DNA of 64,000 nucleotides from Chthoniobacter sp. Lineage in GTDB: Bacteria > Verrucomicrobiota > Verrucomicrobiia > Chthoniobacterales > Chthoniobacteraceae. Numbering within the stretch: position 1 is the first letter of the stretch; each line of letters starts with the position of its first letter. A program made the translations under genes and the position numbers. Below the pieces are notes generated by a model. The model made no database searches, was not told where the DNA came from, and saw nothing but the letters and a program-made list of their open reading frames with translations. Below are positions 8,666 to 15,894 of this stretch, piece by piece. The stretch lies in NCBI GenBank assembly GCA_021414005.1, contig JAIOPH010000018.1, forward strand, positions 56,585 through 120,584, read 5' to 3'.

Positions 8666-9544
8666 ATGGATTTCCTCGACGAACTAAACGACCGCATCCT
8701 GCCCGGCGACGGCGGCATGGGCACGGCGCTGATGGCGGCCGGGGTGCCGGCGGAGACATGCTTCGAGGAACTGGTGGTAAGCCGGTCCGAGGTGGTGCGA
8801 GCAGTGCATGAGGCGGCCATCGGGGCTGGGGCGCGGGTGATTGCGACGAACAGCTTCGGGGCAAACGCGGCGCGGCTCGCGCGGCATGGGCACGAAAGGC
8901 GGGTGAGCGAGCTGAACTGGTCGTCGGCGCAACTCGCTAAAGACGCGGCGCGGGGAACCGGCGTGCATGTGGCCGGATGCGTTGGGCCGCTCGGGATCAG
9001 CGCGGCGGAGGCGGAGGCGAGCGGGGTGGACCGGCACGCCCTTTTCACGGAGCAAATCGGGGCGCTGCTCGACGGCGGGGTGCGGGTGATCCTGCTGGCG
9101 ACGTTCCTCGATCTCGATGAGCTGCTGCTCGCCGTGGAGGCCAAGCACGCGCTGCATCACTGTCCGGTTATCGCGGCGCTCGCGTGCCCGGACGACGGGC
9201 GGCTGCCTGATGGCACGTCGCTCGCGGCGGCGCTGGCGAAATTGCGCGCGGCGGAGGCCGATGTGGTGGGAATCAACTGCGTGAACGGCCCGGCGGCGGC
9301 GGTGCGGCTGCTCGCTGGCGTGGCCGATGCCGGTCCGCTGGCGGTGTTTCCGAGCGCGGGTCTGCCGCTGCGGGAAAACGGCGGGCTGGTGTACCCGGCG
9401 ACGCCGGAGGACTTCGCGCGGTCGGTCGGTCCGCTGGCCGAAAAGGGCGTGCGGTTGATCGGCGGCTGTTGCGGAACCACACCGGCGCATGTGGCGGCCA
9501 TCGCCAGAGAGATTGCCGCGCGCGCGGATGCCGGATCACGCTGA
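8666..9544 (+). CDS. Homocysteine S-methyltransferase-like protein
   Basis: This 292-residue protein belongs to the Pfam homocysteine/selenohomocysteine methyltransferase family. It starts at ATG 8666 (DFLDELNDRILPGDGGMGTALMAAGVP). The N-terminal GDGGMGT loop, VIATNSFGAN and the C-terminal zinc-binding GGCCGTTPAHVAAIA are all present; a further Cys near NCVNGP provides the third thiolate. Free-standing members transfer a methyl group from S-methylmethionine, S-adenosylmethionine or betaine to homocysteine. They also occur as the first domain of cobalamin-dependent methionine synthase, but no B12 domain is encoded nearby. It lies divergent from the SASA esterase gene (8546) and 13 bases before the next gene. 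Confidence 0.83.
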   Translation: MDFLDELNDRILPGDGGMGTALMAAGVPAETCFEELVVSRSEVVRAVHEAAIGAGARVIATNSFGANAARLARHGHERRVSELNWSSAQLAKDAARGTGVHVAGCVGPLGISAAEAEASGVDRHALFTEQIGALLDGGVRVILLATFLDLDELLLAVEAKHALHHCPVIAALACPDDGRLPDGTSLAAALAKLRAAEADVVGINCVNGPAAAVRLLAGVADAGPLAVFPSAGLPLRENGGLVYPATPEDFARSVGPLAEKGVRLIGGCCGTTPAHVAAIAREIAARADAGSR

Positions 9545-9557
9545 GCCACGTTCCCCA

Positions 9558-10319
9558 ATGTCGAAAATCAAACGCGTGCTCTACTTCCAATTCGCCGGTG
9601 GCACCCTGCTTCTCGCGGGCCTCGTTTGGGCGTGTCGCGTGTATCCGGTCATGGGCTACATCGTCGAATTGCAGCGGCGCGTGGGAGCCATGGAATTCTG
9701 GGGCGCGGTGCTCTACCCCATGCTCTTCGCTGCCTGCAATGTGCTCCTTCTGCCCGGCGGCGTGTTGGCCATTGGGAGCGGGCTTTGCTTCGGCCTGTGG
9801 TGGGGCTTTTTCCTGAATCTCGCCGGCAACACCGGCGGCGCGGCCGTCGCCTTTTTCCTGAGCCGGCATCTCGGGCGCGGCTGGGTGGCGAAAAAATTCC
9901 TCCGCCAGCCGAAATGGGCTGCACTCGACTCCGCCATCGCACGGGACGGCTGGAAAATCATCTTCCTCAGCCAGGTGCATCCGCTGTTTCCCACGAGCCT
10001 CCTGAACTACCTCTACGGCGTCACCCGCATCCGCTTTCGCACCTGCCTGCTGTGGGTCGCGCTCGGTCAGGCTCCCGGCCTTTTTCTGTACGCCTACCTT
10101 GGCACACTGGCCCAGCACGGCCTGAAGATCTGGCAGGGAAAAAGTCACCCGCAGACCTGGGAATACGGCGTCTGGGTCGGCGGCCTTGTCGTCAGCTTCG
10201 CCGTGACCGCTGCGCTCGCCCGGCTTGCTTTGCGCGTGCTGGGGGAGATCAGGCAGGTGGAAGAGCCGATGCCAGAGCCCGAGCTCACCACTGCGTCGGC
10301 GGAAACAGTTCGGCAATAG
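9558..10319 (+). CDS. TVP38/TMEM64 (VTT domain) family membrane protein
   Basis: This 253-residue polytopic inner membrane protein starts at ATG 9558 (SKIKRVLYFQFAGGTLLLAGLV). The VTT (SNARE-associated) domain occupies about residues 60-200. It includes GGVLAIGSGLCFGLWWGF, the re-entrant GNTGGAAVAFFLSRHLGRGW and the typical HPLFPTSLLNYLYGVTRIRF segment. Relatives include DedA and TMEM41B-type proteins, implicated in lipid scrambling and undecaprenyl-phosphate recycling. The function of the bacterial TVP38 branch is less certain. The C-terminal tail after the last helix is acidic and probably cytoplasmic. It directly follows the methyltransferase gene and may share its transcript. Confidence 0.84.
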   Translation: MSKIKRVLYFQFAGGTLLLAGLVWACRVYPVMGYIVELQRRVGAMEFWGAVLYPMLFAACNVLLLPGGVLAIGSGLCFGLWWGFFLNLAGNTGGAAVAFFLSRHLGRGWVAKKFLRQPKWAALDSAIARDGWKIIFLSQVHPLFPTSLLNYLYGVTRIRFRTCLLWVALGQAPGLFLYAYLGTLAQHGLKIWQGKSHPQTWEYGVWVGGLVVSFAVTAALARLALRVLGEIRQVEEPMPEPELTTASAETVRQ

Positions 10320-10416
10320 GTAATTAGCTGTATTTTCAGAGCCGTTTTTTTGACAGGCAGGGCGCGCGTGTTACGGTGAACACACATTCGCGCTAGCGTG
10401 ACCGCGATTTACCCAA

Positions 10417-10743
10417 ATGATCACCAGCAATCCCCGACTTTCCTTCCACTTGGATTACGGAGCCGACGCCCAGTTCGGAGGTCGCGACGACCTCGAAATC
10501 TGCGAGCAAGGCATGCTCTTTCGGTCGCGCTGGCAATTCCCGATTGGCACCGAACTCTCCATCGCGATCACCCACCGCGATCCCCGGCGTGGGCTGCGCC
10601 GGATGACGCTGGAAGGCGTCGTCGTGGGGCGTGAACCGCAGCACGGCCACGGCTGCGTGAGCACGCTCCTTTTTCTCGAACTCCCGGACGAACTGAGACC
10701 CAGCCTCCGGGAGTTTTCACGTACGCTGGCGACGGCTGGCTAG
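10417..10743 (+). CDS. PilZ-like small protein
   Basis: This 108-residue cytoplasmic protein is rich in beta strands and resembles a minimal PilZ domain: an early strand pair (RLSFHLDYGADAQFGG), LEICEQGMLFRSRWQFPIGTELSIAI and LEGVVVGREPQHGHGCVSTLLFLEL. The classical c-di-GMP-binding motifs RxxxR and D/NxSxxG are not clearly preserved; the GM in EQGM corresponds to the second. It may therefore be a non-binding or atypical PilZ. The start is ATG at 10417, about 97 bases after the VTT gene. I call it PilZ-like by strand pattern only. Confidence 0.5.
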   Translation: MITSNPRLSFHLDYGADAQFGGRDDLEICEQGMLFRSRWQFPIGTELSIAITHRDPRRGLRRMTLEGVVVGREPQHGHGCVSTLLFLELPDELRPSLREFSRTLATAG

Positions 10744-10833
10744 GTGGGGGAAAGGACCGGCGCGCTTCCAGTCGTCATCTCTCTGCGCTCGATTTCTCCC
10801 CCTTCTCCAGAAAGGAAATACGCCTCCGTTTCG

Positions 10834-11718
10834 CTACCAGAGCGCGTAGTGATCCAGGCCGTAGATCAGCGCGCTGCCGAGGAAGCCCGTGATACTGACC
10901 AACCCGGCCCCGGCGAGGAGCGCACCGCGCAGACGCTGCCGCTCCGGCGTGCCTTCCCTGTTGTCTCCGATCATCGCCAAGCCCGCGCAGAGCAGCGCCC
11001 ACGCCGACGTCCCTGTGCCCAGCCAGCGATGCCAGCTCAGGATTACCGCGTTCTGACCCGCGTAGCTGGTGAAATAGGCGTTGATCCACCCCAGCACGGA
11101 TGTTGCCGCCGCTCCGAGCGCCGCGATGACCACGAGAAAGCGCACCGTTTGCGACCACGACTCGCGCTTTGTCCACCACGCGAGACCCTCGGCCAGCACC
11201 GCCGTCAGCATCAGCGCCACCGGGAAATGCGTGGACACCGGATGAAAGCGCCCGACCCAGCGCAACGCCCGCTTCCACGCCGGCATCGGCGGCGGCAGTT
11301 CCGCGAGTTCCGGCACTTTCGCAACCACTCCGATCCGCGCCACGGTGCCAGGTGCTGGCTCCGGTGCCCCGAGTTCGATCCAGCGCCGAACCGTCTCCTT
11401 TTCCGCCTTGGTCATCGGCGGAACCTTGGCATCCTCGCCCGGCATGTCGCCGTCGCGGATCATCACATAGAGGTCGGACTTTTCGGGATGCCCGGTGGTC
11501 ACGTAGTCGGGATTCGCCGCCACGCGTTTGAGGTCCAGCACGTAGCCAAATTTGCCCTTCGGCTTCGGTAGGTCCGCAGCATGGCAGTCCAGACATTTGG
11601 CCGTGAAAATCTCCAGCACCTCCCCGGCCAGCTTCACCCCCTCGGCGCTGGGCTCATCCGCCCAACCCATCCGGGCGACGACCAGAAAGGGAAGAAGGCA
11701 GCGAATGAAATGGCGCAT
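10834..11718 (-). CDS. Planctomycete-type cytochrome c with DUF2231-like membrane domain
   Basis: This 294-residue protein starts at ATG 11718 with a signal sequence (RHFIRCLLPFLVVARMGWADEP). A single heme c motif CLDCH is at residues 42-46, followed by the spacing typical of planctomycete cytochromes (YVTTGHPEKSDLYVMIRDGDMP, where the Met may be the sixth ligand, and a W-x-E-x-GAP ending). From about residue 155 there are four predicted membrane helices, beginning GRFHPVSTHFPVALMLTAVLAEGLAWW, like DUF2231 proteins. It is probably a periplasmic electron carrier anchored to the inner membrane. It lies 86 bases downstream of the helicase gene on the same strand. Confidence 0.77.
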   Translation of the reverse strand: MRHFIRCLLPFLVVARMGWADEPSAEGVKLAGEVLEIFTAKCLDCHAADLPKPKGKFGYVLDLKRVAANPDYVTTGHPEKSDLYVMIRDGDMPGEDAKVPPMTKAEKETVRRWIELGAPEPAPGTVARIGVVAKVPELAELPPPMPAWKRALRWVGRFHPVSTHFPVALMLTAVLAEGLAWWTKRESWSQTVRFLVVIAALGAAATSVLGWINAYFTSYAGQNAVILSWHRWLGTGTSAWALLCAGLAMIGDNREGTPERQRLRGALLAGAGLVSITGFLGSALIYGLDHYALW

Positions 11719-11804
11719 CGAAGTCACTGGTAAAAGTGCGCGACGGGCGGATTTCTTAGGCGGAACGACGCCCCAAGGGAGCCCATCCATAAACCACCGC
11801 CCCC

Positions 11805-13562
11805 TCACCGCGCGACGCTGACGGCGAGTTTGTGCCCTTTGAATTTGATGCCGTTGAGCTTTTTCAAAATGAACGTCGCGCTCTCGTCGCTCACGTCCAC
11901 AAAGGTCTGCCGCTCGCTGATGTCGATGCGGCCCACGACTTCCTTCGGCAGCCGCGTGGTGCCGGCGATGACGCCCACGAAATCCCCCGGCGCGACCTGC
12001 TGGTCGTGGCCGAGATTGAAGCGCAGCCGCACCATGCCCGCCTCGTGCGAAACCGCCGACGGCTCGTCCCGCTTGGCGCGGAAAGGCTTCGCGGGCCGCG
12101 GCGCGGAAAAATCGCCGTCCTTTCGGGTAGCGGGCACCGCCCCGCGCGCCTGCGAGACCGGCTCGTATTTCGGATACTCCCGCGTCGGGCGCGGCGCGTA
12201 GTCGCCGCCCCCGCGCGGCTCGCGGAATTCCCGCCGCGGGGCCTGCTCCTCGATGATCGGCTGCGGCGCAGGCTTGTCCCCGCCGAGCAGATGCAGCAGC
12301 GCACTGGAGATGTCCGTGGCGGAGTGGCCGGCCCCGAGCAGTTGATCAATGAGATCGTCCTGCCGCTTGTAATCGCCCTTCTCCAGCGTCTCGCGCAGCG
12401 TTTCCACAAAGGCGCTCGTTCGCTTCTGCTCCACCTCCTCCGCCGACGGCACCTTCTCCCGCCGGATATTCCCTTTCGTAAAGCGGATGATTTGCTGCAT
12501 TTTCCAAATCTCCCGGCCGGCCACAAAGGTGATCGCGCGTCCCGTTTTACCCGCGCGTCCGGTGCGCCCGATGCGATGCACGTAGTCCTCCGCGTCCTGC
12601 GGCAGGTCGTAGTTGAAGACCACCTCGATGTCGTCCACGTCCAACCCGCGCGCCGCCACGTCCGTGGCCACCAGGAACTCGAACCCGCGCTTGCGAAACT
12701 TCGCCACCACGCGCTCCCGCATCTGCTGCGAGATGTCGCCATGCAGCTTGTCCGAACTGTAGCCGCGCGCCTTCAAATGATCCGCCAGCTCGTCGCACAT
12801 CATCTTCGTCCCGCAGAAAATGATCCCGTATTTGATGTCCTGCAGATCAATCAGGCGGCACAGCACCTCCAGCTTCGAGCGCCGGTCGATCTCGTAATAA
12901 ACCTGCTCAATGGCCGGCACTACCATCGCCTGCGCCTCGATGCGCACGTTCACCGGCTCGCGCGTGTAGTTCTTGATCAGCGTGCGGATCATCGGCGGCA
13001 TCGTGGCCGAGAAAAAAACTGTCTGCCGCTCCACGGGTGCCTGCTTCAGGATCGTCTCGATGTCTTCGCGGAAACCCATGTCCAGCATCCGGTCGGCCTC
13101 GTCGAGGATCACCATTTTCACCTGCTCCAGCTTCAGCGTCTTGCGCTCCAGATGGTCCATCACGCGCCCCGGCGTGCCGATGATGATCTGCGCGCCTTCG
13201 CGCAAACCGCGGAGCTGGCGGTCGTAGGATTGCCCGCCGTAAATCGGCAGCTCGCGCACCCCGCGCTTGAACTGCGCCAGCTTTGCCACCTCCTCCGCCA
13301 CCTGCATCGCCAGCTCCCGCGTCGGGCACAGGATCAGCACCTGCGGCCCGCGCACCGCCACATCCACCCGCTCGATCGCCGGGATGGCAAACGCCGCCGT
13401 CTTTCCCGAGCCCGTCTGCGAAAGCCCGACAATGTCCGCCCCGGTCAGGAGCTTGGGAATCGTCTCCGACTGAATCGGCGACGCCTCCTCAAAGCCCATC
13501 TTCGCCACAGCCTTGAGGATCTCCGGCGAGAGCCCGAGTTCGGAAAAAAGTTTCTTCTGCAT
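11805..13562 (-). CDS. DEAD-box ATP-dependent RNA helicase with DbpA-type RNA-binding C-terminus
   Basis: This 585-residue helicase starts at ATG 13562 (QKKLFSELGLSPEILKAVAKMGFEEASPIQ). The Q motif, Walker A SQTGSGKT (about 48-55), PTREL, DEAD (154-157), SAT (about 185-187), ARGLD and HRIGRTGRAG are all present and correctly ordered. After residue 420 comes a low-complexity, Pro/Arg-rich linker. The last 75 residues (VRLRFNLGHDQQVAPGDFVG...GRIDI...TFVDV) form the DbpA RNA-binding domain of DeaD/CsdA/DbpA proteins. It probably remodels structured RNA during ribosome assembly or mRNA decay. DeaD/CsdA is the closest named type, but I do not assign a symbol. Confidence 0.92.
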   Translation of the reverse strand: MQKKLFSELGLSPEILKAVAKMGFEEASPIQSETIPKLLTGADIVGLSQTGSGKTAAFAIPAIERVDVAVRGPQVLILCPTRELAMQVAEEVAKLAQFKRGVRELPIYGGQSYDRQLRGLREGAQIIIGTPGRVMDHLERKTLKLEQVKMVILDEADRMLDMGFREDIETILKQAPVERQTVFFSATMPPMIRTLIKNYTREPVNVRIEAQAMVVPAIEQVYYEIDRRSKLEVLCRLIDLQDIKYGIIFCGTKMMCDELADHLKARGYSSDKLHGDISQQMRERVVAKFRKRGFEFLVATDVAARGLDVDDIEVVFNYDLPQDAEDYVHRIGRTGRAGKTGRAITFVAGREIWKMQQIIRFTKGNIRREKVPSAEEVEQKRTSAFVETLRETLEKGDYKRQDDLIDQLLGAGHSATDISSALLHLLGGDKPAPQPIIEEQAPRREFREPRGGGDYAPRPTREYPKYEPVSQARGAVPATRKDGDFSAPRPAKPFRAKRDEPSAVSHEAGMVRLRFNLGHDQQVAPGDFVGVIAGTTRLPKEVVGRIDISERQTFVDVSDESATFILKKLNGIKFKGHKLAVSVAR

Positions 13563-13743
13563 CCGGCGTTGTAGCCCGCAACTAGAGTGAGCGCCATTGG
13601 AAACGCCGCGCACCGGGCGAAAGCCTTCCGCGCGCTCTGCCGGCGACGCGCGACCAGCGGTAATGGGCCTCACTTCTCGGTCAGGAGTGCCGTGAAACCC
13701 GCCTGCTCGAAATGCCGGTCGCGACGCGTACGGAATCGGCGGC

Positions 13744-15018
13744 TTATTTTGCCGCGCCGATGCACCAGAGGTGCGCGTGGGTGCGGATGAAGATCTCGCC
13801 GTTGCTGATGGCGTGCGAGGCGTTGGTCATGCCGTCGTCGAGGGCGTTGGCGGCGAGTTTTTCAAAGGTCGGGCTGGCTTTGATGATGACGGTGTCGCTG
13901 GCTTGGTTGAGCACGTAAATGCGGTCGCCGGAGAGCACCATGGAGGACCACGATTCCGAGCGATTGCTCGGGCCGACAAGGCGTTCCTCCCATTTTACTT
14001 CACCCGTTTTCACGTCGATGCACTGCGCGGTGCCGGGTGAGTTCAGGATGTAGAGGTGGCCGCCGGTGATGACGCCCGAGCCGATGCGCTGTTTGTCGCG
14101 AACCTTCTGCCAGAGCCGTTGCGCGGTCACGTCGCCGGAACCGCCGGGTTGCACCGCGATGGTGCTGCCGCCGTAGCCTCCGCTGCCGATGAGTACGCCG
14201 TCGCCAAACATCGGCGAGGAGTAGAGCAGCGGGTTGAGACCGCCGCAGGACCAGAGTTCGCGGCCCGTCTGCGGATCGAAGGCGCGCATCCGCTCGGCGA
14301 AAGTCATCACGAGTTCATCGCGCGCGCCCGCTTTCACGAGCAGCGGCACGCTCCATGTGCCGATCACGCCGTTGGTCTTGCCGGCGAAGCCATCGGTGCG
14401 GTCCTGCGTCACCTTTTCCGGCGCGTCCACACGCCAGACTTCCTTGCCGGTGCGCTTGTTCAGCGCGACGAGAAACGATCGCGGTCCCGGTCCGAAGTAG
14501 AGGATGCACAAATCCCCGTGCAGCACCGGCGCACCCGCATAGCCCCAAATGTGGTCCTGCTTTCCGAGATCGACGTGCCACAACTCCTTGCCCGCGAAGT
14601 CCCACGCCGACAGCCCCGCCGAGCCGAACCACGCGATGACCCGCTCGCCATCGGTCGCTGGCGAGGCCGCGCAGTAGGGGTTCGCCTTGTGCGTCTGCTC
14701 GGCCGCGCTCCATTCGGGTCCGGCCTGCCACAGCACCTTGCCGTCCTGGCGATTCACGCACATGAGCGTGCGCCGGTTGCCCACGTTCTGCGTGAGGAAA
14801 ATACTGCTGCCCCAGACGATGGGGGTCGAGTTTCCCTGTTCGGGCAGGGCGATCTTCCAGCGCACGTTTTCCGTCGCACTCCATCTGAGCGGCAGCGCCG
14901 TTTCGGTGGTCACGCCGGTGCCCTCCGGTCCACGCCACCCTGGCCAATTTCCCGCCAGCGCGGCGGTACTGAGACAAATAAGAAAGGCGGCGGCGGAGGG
15001 AAGTGAGCGGAGCGACAT
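13744..15018 (-). CDS. Exported PQQ-type (quinoprotein-like) beta-propeller protein
   Basis: This 424-residue protein has a signal peptide (SLRSLPSAAAFLICLSTAALAG) followed by NWPGWRGPEGTGV, the usual start of verrucomicrobial and planctomycete outer-membrane-assembly-like propellers. The rest is built of PQQ-like blades with recurring tryptophan-docking phrases such as DGKVLWQAG, GKELWHVDLG, TGKEVWRVD and TGEVKWEERL. No clear PQQ-binding or metal-ligand dehydrogenase motif is seen, so it is likely a structural propeller akin to BamB rather than an enzyme. It is exported to the periplasm or beyond. It is the third gene of a same-strand set with the pseudopilin upstream and the helicase downstream. 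Confidence 0.8.
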   Translation of the reverse strand: MSLRSLPSAAAFLICLSTAALAGNWPGWRGPEGTGVTTETALPLRWSATENVRWKIALPEQGNSTPIVWGSSIFLTQNVGNRRTLMCVNRQDGKVLWQAGPEWSAAEQTHKANPYCAASPATDGERVIAWFGSAGLSAWDFAGKELWHVDLGKQDHIWGYAGAPVLHGDLCILYFGPGPRSFLVALNKRTGKEVWRVDAPEKVTQDRTDGFAGKTNGVIGTWSVPLLVKAGARDELVMTFAERMRAFDPQTGRELWSCGGLNPLLYSSPMFGDGVLIGSGGYGGSTIAVQPGGSGDVTAQRLWQKVRDKQRIGSGVITGGHLYILNSPGTAQCIDVKTGEVKWEERLVGPSNRSESWSSMVLSGDRIYVLNQASDTVIIKASPTFEKLAANALDDGMTNASHAISNGEIFIRTHAHLWCIGAAK

Positions 15019-15088
15019 GGGGCGACGCTAGCGGTCGGCGGCGGGGAGGAAAAGGCCGGCTTTTTACGCCGCCACGGGCATCCGCCGA

Positions 15089-15787
15089 CTACGGGACTTT
15101 GACCGACTCCACATGCCAGTCGAAAAACATGGTGATCCGCGCATCGCCGTGCGCGGGGGTCTTCGGCAGACTGTCGAACCACGAAGGCTGCGAACCAAGA
15201 AGCGTCGCCACATTTTTTTGATCCACGTCCTGCATTGCCCACACGCGCGCGAGATCGATCCCCCGAGTGCCGTCGTTTCTGTCGCCGCCCCAGCCAGCCA
15301 CGACAACCGTGCGGAGTGGCGCTTGATTCGCCGTGCTGCCGTTGCTCACGCCCCACGGTTTCTGCTCTACCCCGGCACTGTCCACCACCCGTTGGTTCAT
15401 TACGTAGGCCGGCGCGTCCCTCGATTGGCGGGCCTTTTCGTAGGCCGGATTCGTGAGAAGTTTCGCCTGCTGGACGGATGCGGTGGGCTCCGGCGCGCCG
15501 AGATATTTCCAAAGACGGAAGCCCAGCGTGTCGGTGGTGGTGGTCGAGTAATCCGGTCCCTGGCCAGTCGCCAGCGGGCCGGGCAATTCCATATCATTGT
15601 CACCCGCGTAGCCGAGAATGGCCGCGGCCACCTGCTTGAGATTGGATGTCGTCACCGAGCGGTTGGAAGTGACCCGGGCATTTTTAAACGCGGGAAAAAG
15701 CAGGCCCGCGAGGATCGCGATGATGGCGATGACGACGAGAAGTTCGATGAGCGTGAACGCTTTTTTTGAAAGGAGGGCGGGAGGCAT
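15089..15787 (-). CDS. Type II/IV pseudopilin-like protein with prepilin cleavage/methylation site
   Basis: This 232-residue protein begins with a short positively charged leader and a class III signal (PPALLSKKAFTLIELLVVIAIIAILAGLLFPAF), with the expected Phe at the cleavage site and Glu five residues in. Proteins of this type are very numerous in Verrucomicrobiota and Planctomycetota. They have a long N-terminal helix followed by a globular domain ending in an H-x-G-like segment, here MFFDWHVESVKVP. Their roles range from secretion pseudopilus parts to surface proteins, and none is clear here. ATG 15787 is chosen; ATG 15802 is also possible and would add five residues. Confidence 0.8.
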   Translation of the reverse strand: MPPALLSKKAFTLIELLVVIAIIAILAGLLFPAFKNARVTSNRSVTTSNLKQVAAAILGYAGDNDMELPGPLATGQGPDYSTTTTDTLGFRLWKYLGAPEPTASVQQAKLLTNPAYEKARQSRDAPAYVMNQRVVDSAGVEQKPWGVSNGSTANQAPLRTVVVAGWGGDRNDGTRGIDLARVWAMQDVDQKNVATLLGSQPSWFDSLPKTPAHGDARITMFFDWHVESVKVP

Positions 15788-15850
15788 TTGGGTATGTCGC
15801 ACAGCCCGCCGCCGTCGTCACGCGGCAAGATGCCGGAACACGGTGCCGGC

Positions 15851-15870
15851 GGATCGTGGCGGCACGATCC
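15851..15870. other. Small perfect hairpin between DUF2339 and pseudopilin genes
   Basis: An 8-bp perfect stem (GGATCGTG / CACGATCC) with a 4-base loop lies upstream of the pseudopilin start and downstream of the DUF2339 stop, both read on the minus strand. No T-run follows it on the minus strand, so it is not a standard terminator. It could be an attenuation hairpin or an operator. Confidence 0.35.
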
Positions 15871-15894
15871 GGATTTAAAAAGGCGCGTGTTGGT

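Noticed and set aside
7497..8864. 455-residue version of the first SASA esterase
   Set aside because: The extra N-terminal part is Arg/Pro-rich read-through overlapping the divergent methyltransferase gene; a signal peptide starts at 8546.
10320..10416. Riboswitch or small RNA before the PilZ-like gene
   Set aside because: The 97 bases show no conserved aptamer or strong paired structure that I can recognise.
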